DNA of 46,918 nucleotides from Sphingomonadales bacterium (GTDB lineage Bacteria; Bacteroidota; Bacteroidia; UBA7662): NCBI GenBank assembly GCA_016872215.1, contig VHAX01000016.1, positions 1 to 46,918 of the forward strand, read 5' to 3'. Shown piece by piece: positions 1 to 7,438 of this stretch (position 1 is its first letter; each line of letters starts with the position of its first letter). The notes under the pieces were generated by a model. It saw only the letters and a program-made list of their open reading frames with translations, ran no database searches and was not told where the DNA came from. The position numbers and the translations under genes were made by a program.

Positions 1-97
1 TGCCATTTTGGGTAACCGTGATAGTTTGGCCAAAATTTTGGTCATAAGACATAAAGCAGAAGATGACAATCAATAATTGTGTTTTCATTTTATTCAT
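1..97 (-). CDS. N-terminus of a secreted protein, partial (runs off left edge)
   Basis: On the minus strand an ATG at 97 (or the in-frame ATG at 88) opens a frame that stays open to the window edge, giving 32 residues. They form a convincing signal peptide: lysines near the start, a hydrophobic run LLIVIFCFM, then a small-residue/Q cleavage region (FGQ before TITV), a common Bacteroidota style. Nothing of the mature protein beyond about ten residues is visible, so no function can be given. The start lies only two bases beyond the outer arm of the palindromic site at 99-238, which is where the next gene of a cassette array would begin. Confidence 0.55.
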   Translation of the reverse strand, partial: MNKMKTQLLIVIFCFMSYDQNFGQTITVTQNG

Positions 98-98
98 T

Positions 99-238
99 GG
101 CTATAACGTTTCGGGGGTTTGCGATGGCGGGGTGTTTTAGCACTAAACTTCATTCGGAGAGCTGAACTTCCACCTTGCACTAATGTGTCTGCGAAGCACG
201 GAACCCCCGCTATCGCAAACCCCTTGTTATCGGCTGCC
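99..238. repeat. attC-like palindromic site 1
   Basis: A long imperfect dyad. Left arm: box GGCTATAAC (99-107), then GGGTTTGCGATGGCGGGG (115-132). Right arm: CCCCCGCTATCGCAAACCC (204-222), then GTTATCGGCTGCC (226-238). The inner arms pair over about 18 bases with one G-T wobble. The outer boxes TAAC and GTTA pair as well, with unpaired bases between the two stem blocks. A central region of about 70 bases (133-203) would form the loop. This is the architecture of integron attC sites (two core-site arms plus a variable loop), although the end box GTTATCG does not fit the classical GTTRRRY exactly. Similar dyads are common between accessory genes in Bacteroidota genomes. Confidence 0.6.
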
Positions 239-270
239 ATATTCTTCCAACGAAGCAGAACTTATCAAGT

Positions 271-2151
271 TTATACACTCTCAATTTTACTTTTAAAATA
301 TTTCTCTACTTCCTTGTTTGTAAAATATACATAGCAGCCTTTCATCCCTCTTGACATTAAAACACGATAAATATTTTTTACATAAGTATCGAAGTCAGCC
401 ACACCTCTTCTTAGCGTTGGGTCAGAAGTAGCAGAAGGATTTCCAATAATTTTTCCAGTTGTTTTATCAATCGCTAAATCATCGGCTATGATTACACCTA
501 TGTAATCGAATTCAAAACCTTGTGCTGTATAAATGCAACCGATTTGATTTATTCCATTTGTCTTGTATGCCCATTCATACCATCTTGGAATACCTGAAGC
601 AACTTTCTTCCCTTCTTTCGCTTCCCAAGGCATTTTAAAACTTCCAATTACAACATCATCAACTAAAGTTCCGTTTGAATTTGGGTCACTCCAATTCCAA
701 CAATAACCTGCAACCAACCTTGCTGAGTTTGCTTTTTTAGTTTCAATCACCTTTAAAGTGTTATAGAGTTCCTGAGGTGAATCAAAAATTTTGAATTCGA
801 ATGCTTCGTCTTTCGATAATTTTTTATCAGCATCTGAAAAACCAAGAGTTGATTCAATCCACTCCATGTAATTGTTTGAACCCATGCAACGGAATTGTGT
901 AAGTAAATTTACCTCCGCTACTTCACATTTGTATTGAGCCGCAAACTGTTTTATTAAATCTGTGCTTCCAATTTCTTGTGACCTTACATTTTGTCTATCG
1001 TCAATAAAAAAGACAGAAGTTTTCGCACACCGAATTAATTGCTCCATCTGAGGCATATCTGTTCTGTCTTCTTTTTTTGTATATTGAAAGTTGCTTGTTT
1101 TTTCAATGCGGTGTGCTTCATCAATAAGTAAAAGATCAACTTCATTTTCTTTAACTCTTGAAGGAACAAACCTGTAAAGGTTTGAGAAAAGCATATCTGC
1201 ACCTGCACCAACAAGGTATCTTAAACCACCTGTAAATGCTTTTGATTTACAGCCATAAAAAACTTTCATCTTTCTTTTTGCAGCCTCTGCTAATACATTA
1301 ATTGCAATAAGCGATTTTCCAGTTCCAGGTCCACCATGCACAATAATTACGGACTTAGTTTTATTCTTAGTTGCTTTTCTGGCTTTTGACCAAATTAAAT
1401 TCTTTGCAACAAGTTGTTCATTGAGCAAAGAAAAAACTGCTTCATTGGAAATCATCTTGGATGCATTTTCCAAAAGTTTTTTAGACGGAGTAAGCGGGCT
1501 TTGCATGAACCTATTGAAAATGTCAAAGCCGCTTCCTTTAGCAAGTAAACCTTTCAATTTATTCCCCAATTCTTTTACATCCTCATTACAGTAAACTGGA
1601 AATTCACGAACAATATTTTCGTAGATAGGGTCAAACAGTCCAGAAGAATCTTCTCTTTTATAATTGTGACAATAAGAGCAACTGAAAAGAGTAAGAGGGG
1701 GAACTGGAGTTTCGAATGCCTGAACAAAACTTTTCAAATAGCCATGGTAGCCTTTAACTTGTTGGGCAGGGTGGGGGACTACTTGTGACCGACCACCTGT
1801 AAAGGTTTCAACAAAGTTTCCCTCATCTTCCAATGGAGTGACTTCACTCCATTGTTTTAGCTCTAACAAAACTACATTTTCTGCTTTGTCGTCTCCTTTA
1901 CCAAATATCAAGCAATCAATTCTGTTTTGATTGTAAGGGACTTCATATTCCAACGCAATCATATTGTCATCAAGGTTCCCGATTTCAATTAAATCACGAA
2001 CTCTTGATAAAGAATTTTGCCATGAAGTAAATTCACTTTTGCCAACAGTTACACCCCAACGTAGTTTAAAACTGTTGCTCATTATATCTGCAATTCGATT
2101 TTCTCGAACATCAGTTACAAATTCTTGTGAAGTGCCTTGGTATATTAGCAC
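271..2151 (-). CDS. DUF2075 family protein: PD-(D/E)xK-like plus SF1-type ATPase
   Basis: A large ATPase of the DUF2075 (Schlafen-group AAA) type, about 626 residues. Walker A GGPGTGKS lies at residues 273-280 and Walker B LLIDEAHR near 341-348. Near the C-terminus QGFEFDYIGVI and LMSRGMKG resemble superfamily 1 helicase motifs. At the N-terminus a RID...LLELK pattern (Asp79, Glu97, Lys99) resembles a PD-(D/E)xK nuclease core. I chose the GTG at 2151: it follows the stop of the upstream MazG-like gene by one base and gives the family-typical opening LIYQGT. An in-frame ATG at 2238 would overlap that gene by 86 bases. The two genes clearly form a unit. A role in phage defence is plausible from this architecture but is not shown here. 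The gene is AT-rich relative to the chromosome. Confidence 0.85.
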   Translation of the reverse strand: MLIYQGTSQEFVTDVRENRIADIMSNSFKLRWGVTVGKSEFTSWQNSLSRVRDLIEIGNLDDNMIALEYEVPYNQNRIDCLIFGKGDDKAENVVLLELKQWSEVTPLEDEGNFVETFTGGRSQVVPHPAQQVKGYHGYLKSFVQAFETPVPPLTLFSCSYCHNYKREDSSGLFDPIYENIVREFPVYCNEDVKELGNKLKGLLAKGSGFDIFNRFMQSPLTPSKKLLENASKMISNEAVFSLLNEQLVAKNLIWSKARKATKNKTKSVIIVHGGPGTGKSLIAINVLAEAAKRKMKVFYGCKSKAFTGGLRYLVGAGADMLFSNLYRFVPSRVKENEVDLLLIDEAHRIEKTSNFQYTKKEDRTDMPQMEQLIRCAKTSVFFIDDRQNVRSQEIGSTDLIKQFAAQYKCEVAEVNLLTQFRCMGSNNYMEWIESTLGFSDADKKLSKDEAFEFKIFDSPQELYNTLKVIETKKANSARLVAGYCWNWSDPNSNGTLVDDVVIGSFKMPWEAKEGKKVASGIPRWYEWAYKTNGINQIGCIYTAQGFEFDYIGVIIADDLAIDKTTGKIIGNPSATSDPTLRRGVADFDTYVKNIYRVLMSRGMKGCYVYFTNKEVEKYFKSKIESV

Positions 2152-2152
2152 A

Positions 2153-2482
2153 TTATAGTTCGTTGTATTTTTTTGCAGTTCCTTTCGCTTTGTCGACTGG
2201 GTATTTTTCAGCGTTTCGTTGAATTTTCTCAAGCACAATTTCCTTCACATCAAACTGATATTTTTCTGCAAGCAGATATGCAAAAGCGAAAATGTCAGCT
2301 AACTCTTCCTTCACTTTCTCTTTATTGGCATCATCGGCATTTTTCCATAGGAATAATTCAAGCAGCTCACCAGCTTCAACATTTATTGCAATTGCTAAAT
2401 CTTTGGGATTATGGAATTGCTCCCAATCTCGTTTATTTCTGAATTTCAAAAGTGCTTCTATTAATTCTTCGTTTTCTTTCAT
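2153..2482 (-). CDS. MazG/dCTPase-like nucleotide pyrophosphohydrolase
   Basis: A 109-residue all-alpha NTP pyrophosphohydrolase that would hydrolyse a nucleoside triphosphate to monophosphate and pyrophosphate. The magnesium-binding pattern is complete: Glu36 and Glu39 in NVEAGELLELFLW, and Glu60 and Asp63 in KEELADIF. The GELLELFLW stretch is closest to the RS21-C6/dCTPP1 subgroup, which favours dCTP and modified cytosine nucleotides, rather than to full-length two-domain MazG. Its stop is one base from the GTG of the DUF2075 gene, so the pair is almost certainly co-transcribed. The start lies 21 bases from palindromic site 2. The substrate is inferred only from subgroup resemblance. Confidence 0.85.
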   Translation of the reverse strand: MKENEELIEALLKFRNKRDWEQFHNPKDLAIAINVEAGELLELFLWKNADDANKEKVKEELADIFAFAYLLAEKYQFDVKEIVLEKIQRNAEKYPVDKAKGTAKKYNEL

Positions 2483-2502
2483 GTTGGTATATTTTTACGC
2501 TT

Positions 2503-2600
2503 GCCGCTAACTTGTTTATATACGAAACATTCTATCGCTTATACACTTAAATCAAGTGCTAAAGCGAAGTTTCTCGTGTTAAATATACAGACAGTTATTG
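2503..2600. repeat. attC-like palindromic site 2 (weaker)
   Basis: An imperfect dyad between the recombinase and the MazG-like gene. Outer boxes are GCCGCTAACT (2503-2512) and AGTTATTG (2593-2600). Inner pairing is TCGCTT (2535-2540) with AAGCGA (2562-2567), and CACTT (2544-2548) with AAGTG (2554-2558) around a five-base loop. ACGAAAC and GTTTCTCGT also pair partly. The AAC...GTTA boundary boxes and overall length parallel site 1, but the stem is less regular. With site 1 it brackets the two-gene unit. Confidence 0.45.
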
Positions 2601-2621
2601 AAATAACAAGAATTGCCTGAC

Positions 2622-3749
2622 TTACAAGCCTAAGTTGTCGATAGGACTCTTCAGTCTGTCAAATGCCGGTTTGGTGATCCAAGTGTATAGTTCAGTGGTT
2701 TTACTGCTCCGGTGCCCGAGTAGCACTTGAATGTAGCGCAAATCGGTTCCTTGTTCCAGTAAATGGGTGGCATATGAGTGCCGGAGCCAGTGTAGGGTGG
2801 CTTCTGAACCCACTCTGGCTCGTTTGCAGGCCTGTTTAAACACCAATTGAAAACTTCGGGCGTCATAAGGTGTGCCTCTGGTTTGACCCTCAAATACAAA
2901 TGTTTCTGTTTGGTAAGAGGCTCTGTACTGTTGAAGGGCCTGCTGCAGCGAATGGGGCAAGGGTACCATACGGTCTCTATTCCCTTTTCCACTCCGTATC
3001 CATAAAACCGAGCGGTTCCAGTCAATATCACCCCATTTTAAAGCCAGTACCTCACCGCACCGTAGGCCACAGCCATATGTAAGTTTGAGCATATTCAAGT
3101 GTTTAAGATTGGTGGTTCTCTGTAAGATCATTTTCACGGCCGCTTCACTGAGCACATGCGGCAGGCGCATGCCCCGCCTTGGGCGTTCGAGCGTATTGGC
3201 AACCATATTTTGCCCCAATACTTTCCCGTAGAAGAGCTTAACTGCATTGATCACTTGATTTTGATAACTCAATGAATACCCATTTTTCAGAATATAGTCG
3301 TTGTTGAATTGAAGCAAATTACCTGCGTCTAATTGTTCCGGTTGCAGGTTGCCAAAATATCTCAAATACACGGTAAGGGCCTCGGTATAGGTTTTTATTG
3401 TGCTGACGCTGTAGCGTTGGCTGCGCAACCAGCGACTAAAAGTTTCCACCGCCAGCCTTTGTGGGTTTTCCGTTCCTTCCAAGTTTACTGCATCCGGCAG
3501 TGGTCCAGACGAACGCTCACACAAAATGACGCAGCCGTTCAGCAATTCACTAAGTTGGGCTTCTGTATATTGTTCATAAGGCAACAACCAAGAGCGGTGC
3601 ATAGCGCTCCACCTTCTGCCCGCCAGCGACTTAATACGGGTAATTATTTGAATGTCGAAGTTGAAGCTGAGTTTCCACCACGGCTGTTGCTGATGCACTA
3701 TTCGATTCAGATGCACTACGATTGAGGTATTTGTCTGTTTTGCAGGCAT
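2622..3749 (-). CDS. Tyrosine recombinase (site-specific integrase)
   Basis: A 375-residue tyrosine recombinase. All catalytic residues are present: Arg230 (GCGLRCGEV), Lys255 in the beta-hairpin (GKGNRDR), His320 and Arg323 (LHWLRHSYATHLL), His346 (LLGHRSSKTT) and the nucleophile Tyr355. A SAM-like core-binding domain covers roughly residues 95-185. Residues 1-75 form an extra N-terminal module (WWKLSFNFD...RRWSAMHRSWLLPY) that I associate with Bacteroidota integrases. The extra helix patch that marks IntI integron integrases, between the Lys hairpin and the HxxR box, is absent, so this is not a canonical IntI. It reads toward the cassettes, its stop lying 22 bases from site 2. Base composition is intermediate between the cassettes and the core chromosome. 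Confidence 0.93.
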   Translation of the reverse strand: MPAKQTNTSIVVHLNRIVHQQQPWWKLSFNFDIQIITRIKSLAGRRWSAMHRSWLLPYEQYTEAQLSELLNGCVILCERSSGPLPDAVNLEGTENPQRLAVETFSRWLRSQRYSVSTIKTYTEALTVYLRYFGNLQPEQLDAGNLLQFNNDYILKNGYSLSYQNQVINAVKLFYGKVLGQNMVANTLERPRRGMRLPHVLSEAAVKMILQRTTNLKHLNMLKLTYGCGLRCGEVLALKWGDIDWNRSVLWIRSGKGNRDRMVPLPHSLQQALQQYRASYQTETFVFEGQTRGTPYDARSFQLVFKQACKRARVGSEATLHWLRHSYATHLLEQGTDLRYIQVLLGHRSSKTTELYTWITKPAFDRLKSPIDNLGL

Positions 3750-3770
3750 AAATAAATTAGATATGGTGAT

Positions 3771-3840
3771 ATGTTACTTGACTCGGGCAGACGACACGAC
3801 CGAATGAGCGATCCACTCACCGTGAATCAAGTCACAACAT
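3771..3840. promoter_or_regulatory. Inverted repeat upstream of the recombinase (candidate recombination site or operator)
   Basis: Left arm ATGTTACTTGACTC (3771-3784) and right arm GAATCAAGTCACAACAT (3824-3840) are imperfect inverted copies; the right-arm complement reads ATGTTGTGACTTGATTC. It begins 22 bases upstream of the recombinase start, where an attI-like site or an autoregulatory operator would be expected. Which of these it is cannot be decided from sequence alone. Confidence 0.4.
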
Positions 3841-3912
3841 CAAAAATAAACCATAGGGCCGCATGCACAAACTGAACTAAAAAATTTGCTCAGAACACAA
3901 AAAATAATGTGT

Positions 3913-3946
3913 AACTGTTAGCCAAACCGCATACGAAACCGCATAA
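3913..3946. repeat. TAAC/GTTAGCC half-site and AAACCGCATA direct repeat
   Basis: TAACTGTTAGCC (3913-3924) resembles the outer boxes of the palindromic sites placed back to back. It is followed by two exact copies of AAACCGCATA (3925-3934 and 3937-3946). The composition changes to that of the core genes just beyond this point, so it may mark the right junction of the accessory block. The rest of 3750-3964 shows no gene. Confidence 0.3.
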
Positions 3947-3964
3947 GAAGATTGGCAGGCCTGT

Positions 3965-5101
3965 TTAGGAGCCACCACTCCGCTGAAGCGCAAGCCGGTA
4001 TGCCTCCTCATACAGGGGCAGGATCTGGTGGAGGTCGAAGCGCTCTGCCTGGCGACGCGCAGCCAGGCGGAATTGTTGCATCAGCTCATCATCTCCGAGC
4101 AGGCGCATTGCAGCTTGAGCCATGCCCTGCATATCATCCGCATCGGTTAAAAAACCCGTCACCCCATCCACATTCACTTCAGGTAGGCCACCGGATCGAC
4201 TACTCAACACGGGAACGCCGCAGGCCATGGCCTCCAATGCGGCCAAACCAAAGCTTTCGGTCTCCGAGGGCAGGAGGAACAAGTCACCCGCCGACAGGAT
4301 TTCCTCCACCGCTTCCTGCTTACCCAGAAAGCGCACATCCATGGCAATGCCCAACTCACGGCACAACTGCTCGCAGCGCGGCCGTTCCGGACCATCGCCC
4401 ACCAGCAACAAGCAAGCAGGGATTTGTTCCCGAATCAATGCAAAGATGCGAATCACCAGATCCACCCTTTTCACCTTGCGAAAATTCGAAATGTGAATCA
4501 GCCTTTTCTGATTGTCACCAGCCAGGGCCATGGTAAACCTGCAGGGATTTCGCTGCCTGAATCGGTCTAGGTCGAGGAAATTGGGGATAACCTGAATGGG
4601 TTTATCGATATGAAAATGTGCGAGCGTATCGGTGCGCAGCGACTCTGAAACAGCCGTAACCCCATCGCTTAGGTTGATGGCATGGCTCACCACGGGTTCG
4701 TAGCCCGGGTCTTTCCCCACAAGTGTCACGTCTGTGCCGTGCAGAGTGGTCACCACTGCCAGCGGAATTCCCTCCCTTCTGAGGATGTCGCGCGCCAGCA
4801 GGGCGGCAGTGGCATGGGGGATGGCATAGTGCGCATGCACCAATTCAATACCCTCATGCCGAACCACATCTACCAGTTTGCCCGTGAGGGCAAGCAAATA
4901 AGGACTGTGATCAAAAACCGGATAATGCAGCATGGTCACCTCGTGGTAGTGAATGCGTTCATTCAGCAAATCGAGGCGTGCCGGCTGGGATGAACTCACG
5001 AAATGAACCTCGTGGCCTTTCTGCGCAAGACCCATCCCCAATTCGGTGGCCACCACGCCACTGCCCCCGTAGGTAGGGTAACAAACCACGGCTATTTTCA
5101 T
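3965..5101 (-). CDS. bshA: N-acetyl-alpha-D-glucosaminyl L-malate synthase BshA
   Basis: A family GT4 glycosyltransferase of 378 residues, the usual BshA length. It joins GlcNAc from UDP-GlcNAc to L-malate, the first step of bacillithiol synthesis, in the cytoplasm. The N-terminus MKIAVVCYPTYGGSGVVATE is the typical BshA nucleotide-fold start with the glycine loop. LHGTDVTLVG, PNFLDLDRF and the GT4 EX7E block (ESFGLAALEAMACGVPV, near residue 280) follow. I use the ATG at 5101; the frame is open upstream, but the 68 extra residues are not family-like. It is the last gene of a minus-strand run after the SAM hydrolase and ABM genes. The partners bshB and bshC are not in the window. Confidence 0.95.
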   Translation of the reverse strand: MKIAVVCYPTYGGSGVVATELGMGLAQKGHEVHFVSSSQPARLDLLNERIHYHEVTMLHYPVFDHSPYLLALTGKLVDVVRHEGIELVHAHYAIPHATAALLARDILRREGIPLAVVTTLHGTDVTLVGKDPGYEPVVSHAINLSDGVTAVSESLRTDTLAHFHIDKPIQVIPNFLDLDRFRQRNPCRFTMALAGDNQKRLIHISNFRKVKRVDLVIRIFALIREQIPACLLLVGDGPERPRCEQLCRELGIAMDVRFLGKQEAVEEILSAGDLFLLPSETESFGLAALEAMACGVPVLSSRSGGLPEVNVDGVTGFLTDADDMQGMAQAAMRLLGDDELMQQFRLAARRQAERFDLHQILPLYEEAYRLALQRSGGS

Positions 5102-5147
5102 GATTGGGTAGGTTGATGGGTGCGCATGCAACCGTACATGACTATGC

Positions 5148-5534
5148 TTATGTATGGAGGTAATCTGGTCGGGCTGCCCATGATGAAATGGGGCAGCTCC
5201 AGACCTGTGCCGGCTCTGCCAGCCAGCTTCGGGTTTGTTTCCATGCGCTTCTAAACATCTCAGAGGTCCGGTAAGTTTCGAGGTCCTCCGGGCGATCCCA
5301 TCCACTTAGAGTGAAGAATGTGTCGCCACAACGCAGCAGGTATACAAAGCGACAACCTGCATGCCCGGCGATCCGCGATTTATTTTCTTCAAAAAGTTCA
5401 ACAAATTGTTCCACACAGGCACTTCGGAAGCTGAGACGAACGATGCGCACGAATGCACCAATCAGTGCGCGGTCTTGCGTTGCTAGTCCACCGAGCGACG
5501 TCTGAAGCGAATTCACTTCGGTTGATTGTTCCAT
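5148..5534 (-). CDS. ABM-domain (antibiotic biosynthesis monooxygenase-like) protein
   Basis: A small dimeric alpha-beta barrel protein. The recognisable domain starts at FVRIVRLSF (about residue 28) and runs through GCRFVYLLR, FFTLSGWDRPEDLETYRTSE and a C-terminal helix with AWKQTRSWL, a layout typical of Bacteroidota ABM-fold proteins of about 100 residues. No cofactor or substrate can be read from it. The ATG at 5534 overlaps the end of the SAM hydrolase gene by 22 bases, and the first 25 or so residues look non-conserved, so a start further in is possible. It sits between the SAM hydrolase gene and bshA on the same strand. Confidence 0.75.
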   Translation of the reverse strand: MEQSTEVNSLQTSLGGLATQDRALIGAFVRIVRLSFRSACVEQFVELFEENKSRIAGHAGCRFVYLLRCGDTFFTLSGWDRPEDLETYRTSEMFRSAWKQTRSWLAEPAQVWSCPISSWAARPDYLHT

Positions 5535-6349
5535 TTTTCCACAAACAACACATCATCTACCTTCATCCCTAGTAGCGAAGAGGCCTGACCACAGCGAATA
5601 CCCAGGTGTAGTAGGTTGTCGAACCCAAAATAGCAGGCCACCGCGCCCGGTTCCACATCATCAACACTATTCGACAGCGTGCGAACGGCTTCGGCATCGC
5701 TGTAGGTTTTTTTGAGTAGGAGCTGCCACTCATCCCCTGGCCCTAAAAATCGCTTCAACAATGCATGGTCGATGTTGGTGATGAGGTTCTGGTAGCCATC
5801 CACATGAACAACCTGCCCCTGGAGGATGTTGTCGCGCACGAAAGGTGTGGGCATTAAATGCAGGTATACATCAGAAGCAGGTTCGCCCAGAGCCGCCCGC
5901 GGGTCAGCGGCTTCGCGCAGACCAGCCAAAGAAGGCAACACCTCCGTCAGCATCCGAAATGAGCCACCATCCACGCTTCCACCCTCCGGCATCCTAAAGT
6001 ACGAGGCGGGCTCACCTATGGTGATCAGGCTGGCGATTCCGTTGTCGGGCACAACAAAAAAATGCCCGTCGAAAGCAAAAAACAGGTGATCGGGCGCGGC
6101 ATAACGCGACGATGAAACATCCAGCAGATGCAGGGCTGAAGGCGGAAAGAAACGAAAAGAAGAACGCAAGACATGGGCGGCCTGTCGTATGTCATATTTT
6201 CGGATATTGTGGCTCACCTCTGCGACAGTCAACTGTGGAAACACGTACCTCAACTGTGCATTCAATACCGGTGCATAGGCATCCGAGTTGCCGTAGTCGG
6301 TCGTGAGGGTTATACATGAAAACTCCATGGACGGTTGTTTCTGCGCCAC
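5513..6349 (-). CDS. SAM hydrolase (SAM hydroxide adenosyltransferase, DUF62 family)
   Basis: 278 residues of the fluorinase/chlorinase superfamily. Most bacterial members hydrolyse S-adenosylmethionine to adenosine and methionine. Visible family blocks are LTTDYGNSDAY at the N-terminus, VAEVSHNIRKYDIRQAAHVL, FVVPDNGIASLI and, in the C-terminal domain, VVHVDGYQNLITNIDHALL. Halogen use is unlikely on family grounds but is not excluded by the sequence. The start could be the ATG at 6349 or the in-frame ATG at 6328 (MEFSCITLTT). It diverges from phoH with 23 bases between the outermost starts, so the two probably share a promoter region. The downstream ABM gene overlaps its end. Confidence 0.88.
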   Translation of the reverse strand: MAQKQPSMEFSCITLTTDYGNSDAYAPVLNAQLRYVFPQLTVAEVSHNIRKYDIRQAAHVLRSSFRFFPPSALHLLDVSSSRYAAPDHLFFAFDGHFFVVPDNGIASLITIGEPASYFRMPEGGSVDGGSFRMLTEVLPSLAGLREAADPRAALGEPASDVYLHLMPTPFVRDNILQGQVVHVDGYQNLITNIDHALLKRFLGPGDEWQLLLKKTYSDAEAVRTLSNSVDDVEPGAVACYFGFDNLLHLGIRCGQASSLLGMKVDDVLFVEKWNNQPK

Positions 6350-6372
6350 AAAACTATCAATAATCGCGGTCG

Positions 6373-7371
6373 TTGACTGAGCATTTTTTTCAATTGGGCG
6401 ATATTCCGCCCTTGTCCTTCTTCGGGACCGACAACGGGCGACTCAACAGCATGCGTTCGGCCTTTCCCCGTTTGCGTATTACAGCGCGTGGCGATGCTCT
6501 TGCCGTGGCAGGGGAGGTTGAGGAGGTGGACCGCTTTCAGGAAAACTTCGAGCGAATTCTGAATGTTTTGTCACGCCGGGGCGAGCTGAATCAACGCGAA
6601 TTCACCCAGCTGTTGTTGTCGACCGGGCCCATCCCCACATTACATCCGGGTTCGGAGTCGGGTTTGTTACACGGACCAAACGGTCTAGTTGTACGGGCGC
6701 GCACCCCAAACCAATTGCGCATGGTGCAGTTGTCGTCGCGCAACGACATCCTCTTCGCAGTGGGTCCTGCTGGTTCCGGTAAGACCTACACCGCAGTGGC
6801 TCTGGCTGTGCGGGCTCTGAAGGATAAAGAGGTGCGAAAGATCATCCTCACCCGTCCGGCCGTAGAGGCAGGGGAGAGCCTGGGCTTTCTGCCGGGCGAC
6901 TTACGCGAAAAAATCGACCCCTACCTGCGCCCGCTCTATGATGCGCTGGGCGATATGATACCGGCACATCGGCTCGAGAAGTACCTCGAGGAACAAATTA
7001 TCGAGGTGGCGCCACTGGCGTTTATGCGCGGTCGCACGCTCGACAAGGCATTCGTGATTCTGGATGAAGCCCAGAATTGTACAGAAATGCAGATTAAGAT
7101 GTTCCTGACCCGCATGGGTCCCTCTGCCAAATTCATCATCACAGGCGACCTCACCCAGATCGACCTGCCCTCAAGGCAGCGATCGGGATTGCCCCAGGCT
7201 CTGCAGTTGCTGGAGGGTGTGAAGGGTATAGCTCAAGTTTTTCTAAGTGCCGATGATGTGGTTCGGCATCCGCTGGTGCGCACCATTGTTGAGGCTTATG
7301 GCCAGCACGATGAAGCCCGGCAGAGGAAATCGATACAGCGGGGTCCGGGGGTTGACCGCAACAATTCCTAG
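6373..7371 (+). CDS. phoH: PhoH-like ATPase
   Basis: A 332-residue PhoH family P-loop ATPase, thought to act in RNA metabolism. Walker A GPAGSGKT lies near residues 131-138 and Walker B FVILDEAQN at 227-235, with ITGDLTQIDLP and the conserved RPAVEAGESLGFLPGD between and after. The N-terminal PhoH-specific region (ARGDALAVAGEVEEVDRF) is present. The start is TTG at 6373, giving MTEHFFQLGD, which resembles the opening I expect for Bacteroidota PhoH; no ATG is available upstream in frame. purC follows 67 bases later, a neighbourhood common in the phylum. Confidence 0.94.
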   Translation: MTEHFFQLGDIPPLSFFGTDNGRLNSMRSAFPRLRITARGDALAVAGEVEEVDRFQENFERILNVLSRRGELNQREFTQLLLSTGPIPTLHPGSESGLLHGPNGLVVRARTPNQLRMVQLSSRNDILFAVGPAGSGKTYTAVALAVRALKDKEVRKIILTRPAVEAGESLGFLPGDLREKIDPYLRPLYDALGDMIPAHRLEKYLEEQIIEVAPLAFMRGRTLDKAFVILDEAQNCTEMQIKMFLTRMGPSAKFIITGDLTQIDLPSRQRSGLPQALQLLEGVKGIAQVFLSADDVVRHPLVRTIVEAYGQHDEARQRKSIQRGPGVDRNNS

Positions 7372-7438
7372 CAGTAGAAACTTGACTTTTAATTGATAAA
7401 TGGTTAACGTCTCATTCCGAAAATAGAAAAAACATACC

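Larger units (their letters stand above)
1..3946 (-). mobile_element. Integron-like cassette region with tyrosine recombinase (left end outside window)
   Basis: Everything here is read on the minus strand: recombinase (2622-3749), palindromic site (2503-2600), MazG-like gene, DUF2075 gene, palindromic site (99-238), then the start of a secreted protein. The block is visibly more AT-rich than the core from 3965 onward, most strongly in the two-gene unit. Genes start within 2 to 21 bases of the palindromic sites, as in integron cassettes. What is seen is the order, the dyads and the composition. That the recombinase moves the cassettes is inference. The right limit is set at direct repeats just before bshA; no target-site duplication was recognised. 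Confidence 0.45.

Noticed and set aside
119-334. 71-codon plus-strand frame across the palindromic site
   Set aside because: It runs through both arms of the dyad and into the 3' end of the DUF2075 gene, and has no recognisable protein features.
2622-3749. Calling the recombinase a canonical IntI integron integrase
   Set aside because: The IntI-specific extra segment between the Lys hairpin and the HxxR box is absent, and the N-terminal module is unlike IntI.
3965-5305. 446-residue version of BshA
   Set aside because: The 68 residues before the ATG at 5101 overlap the ABM gene and lack the expected glycosyltransferase start; MKIAVVCYPTYGG is the normal N-terminus.
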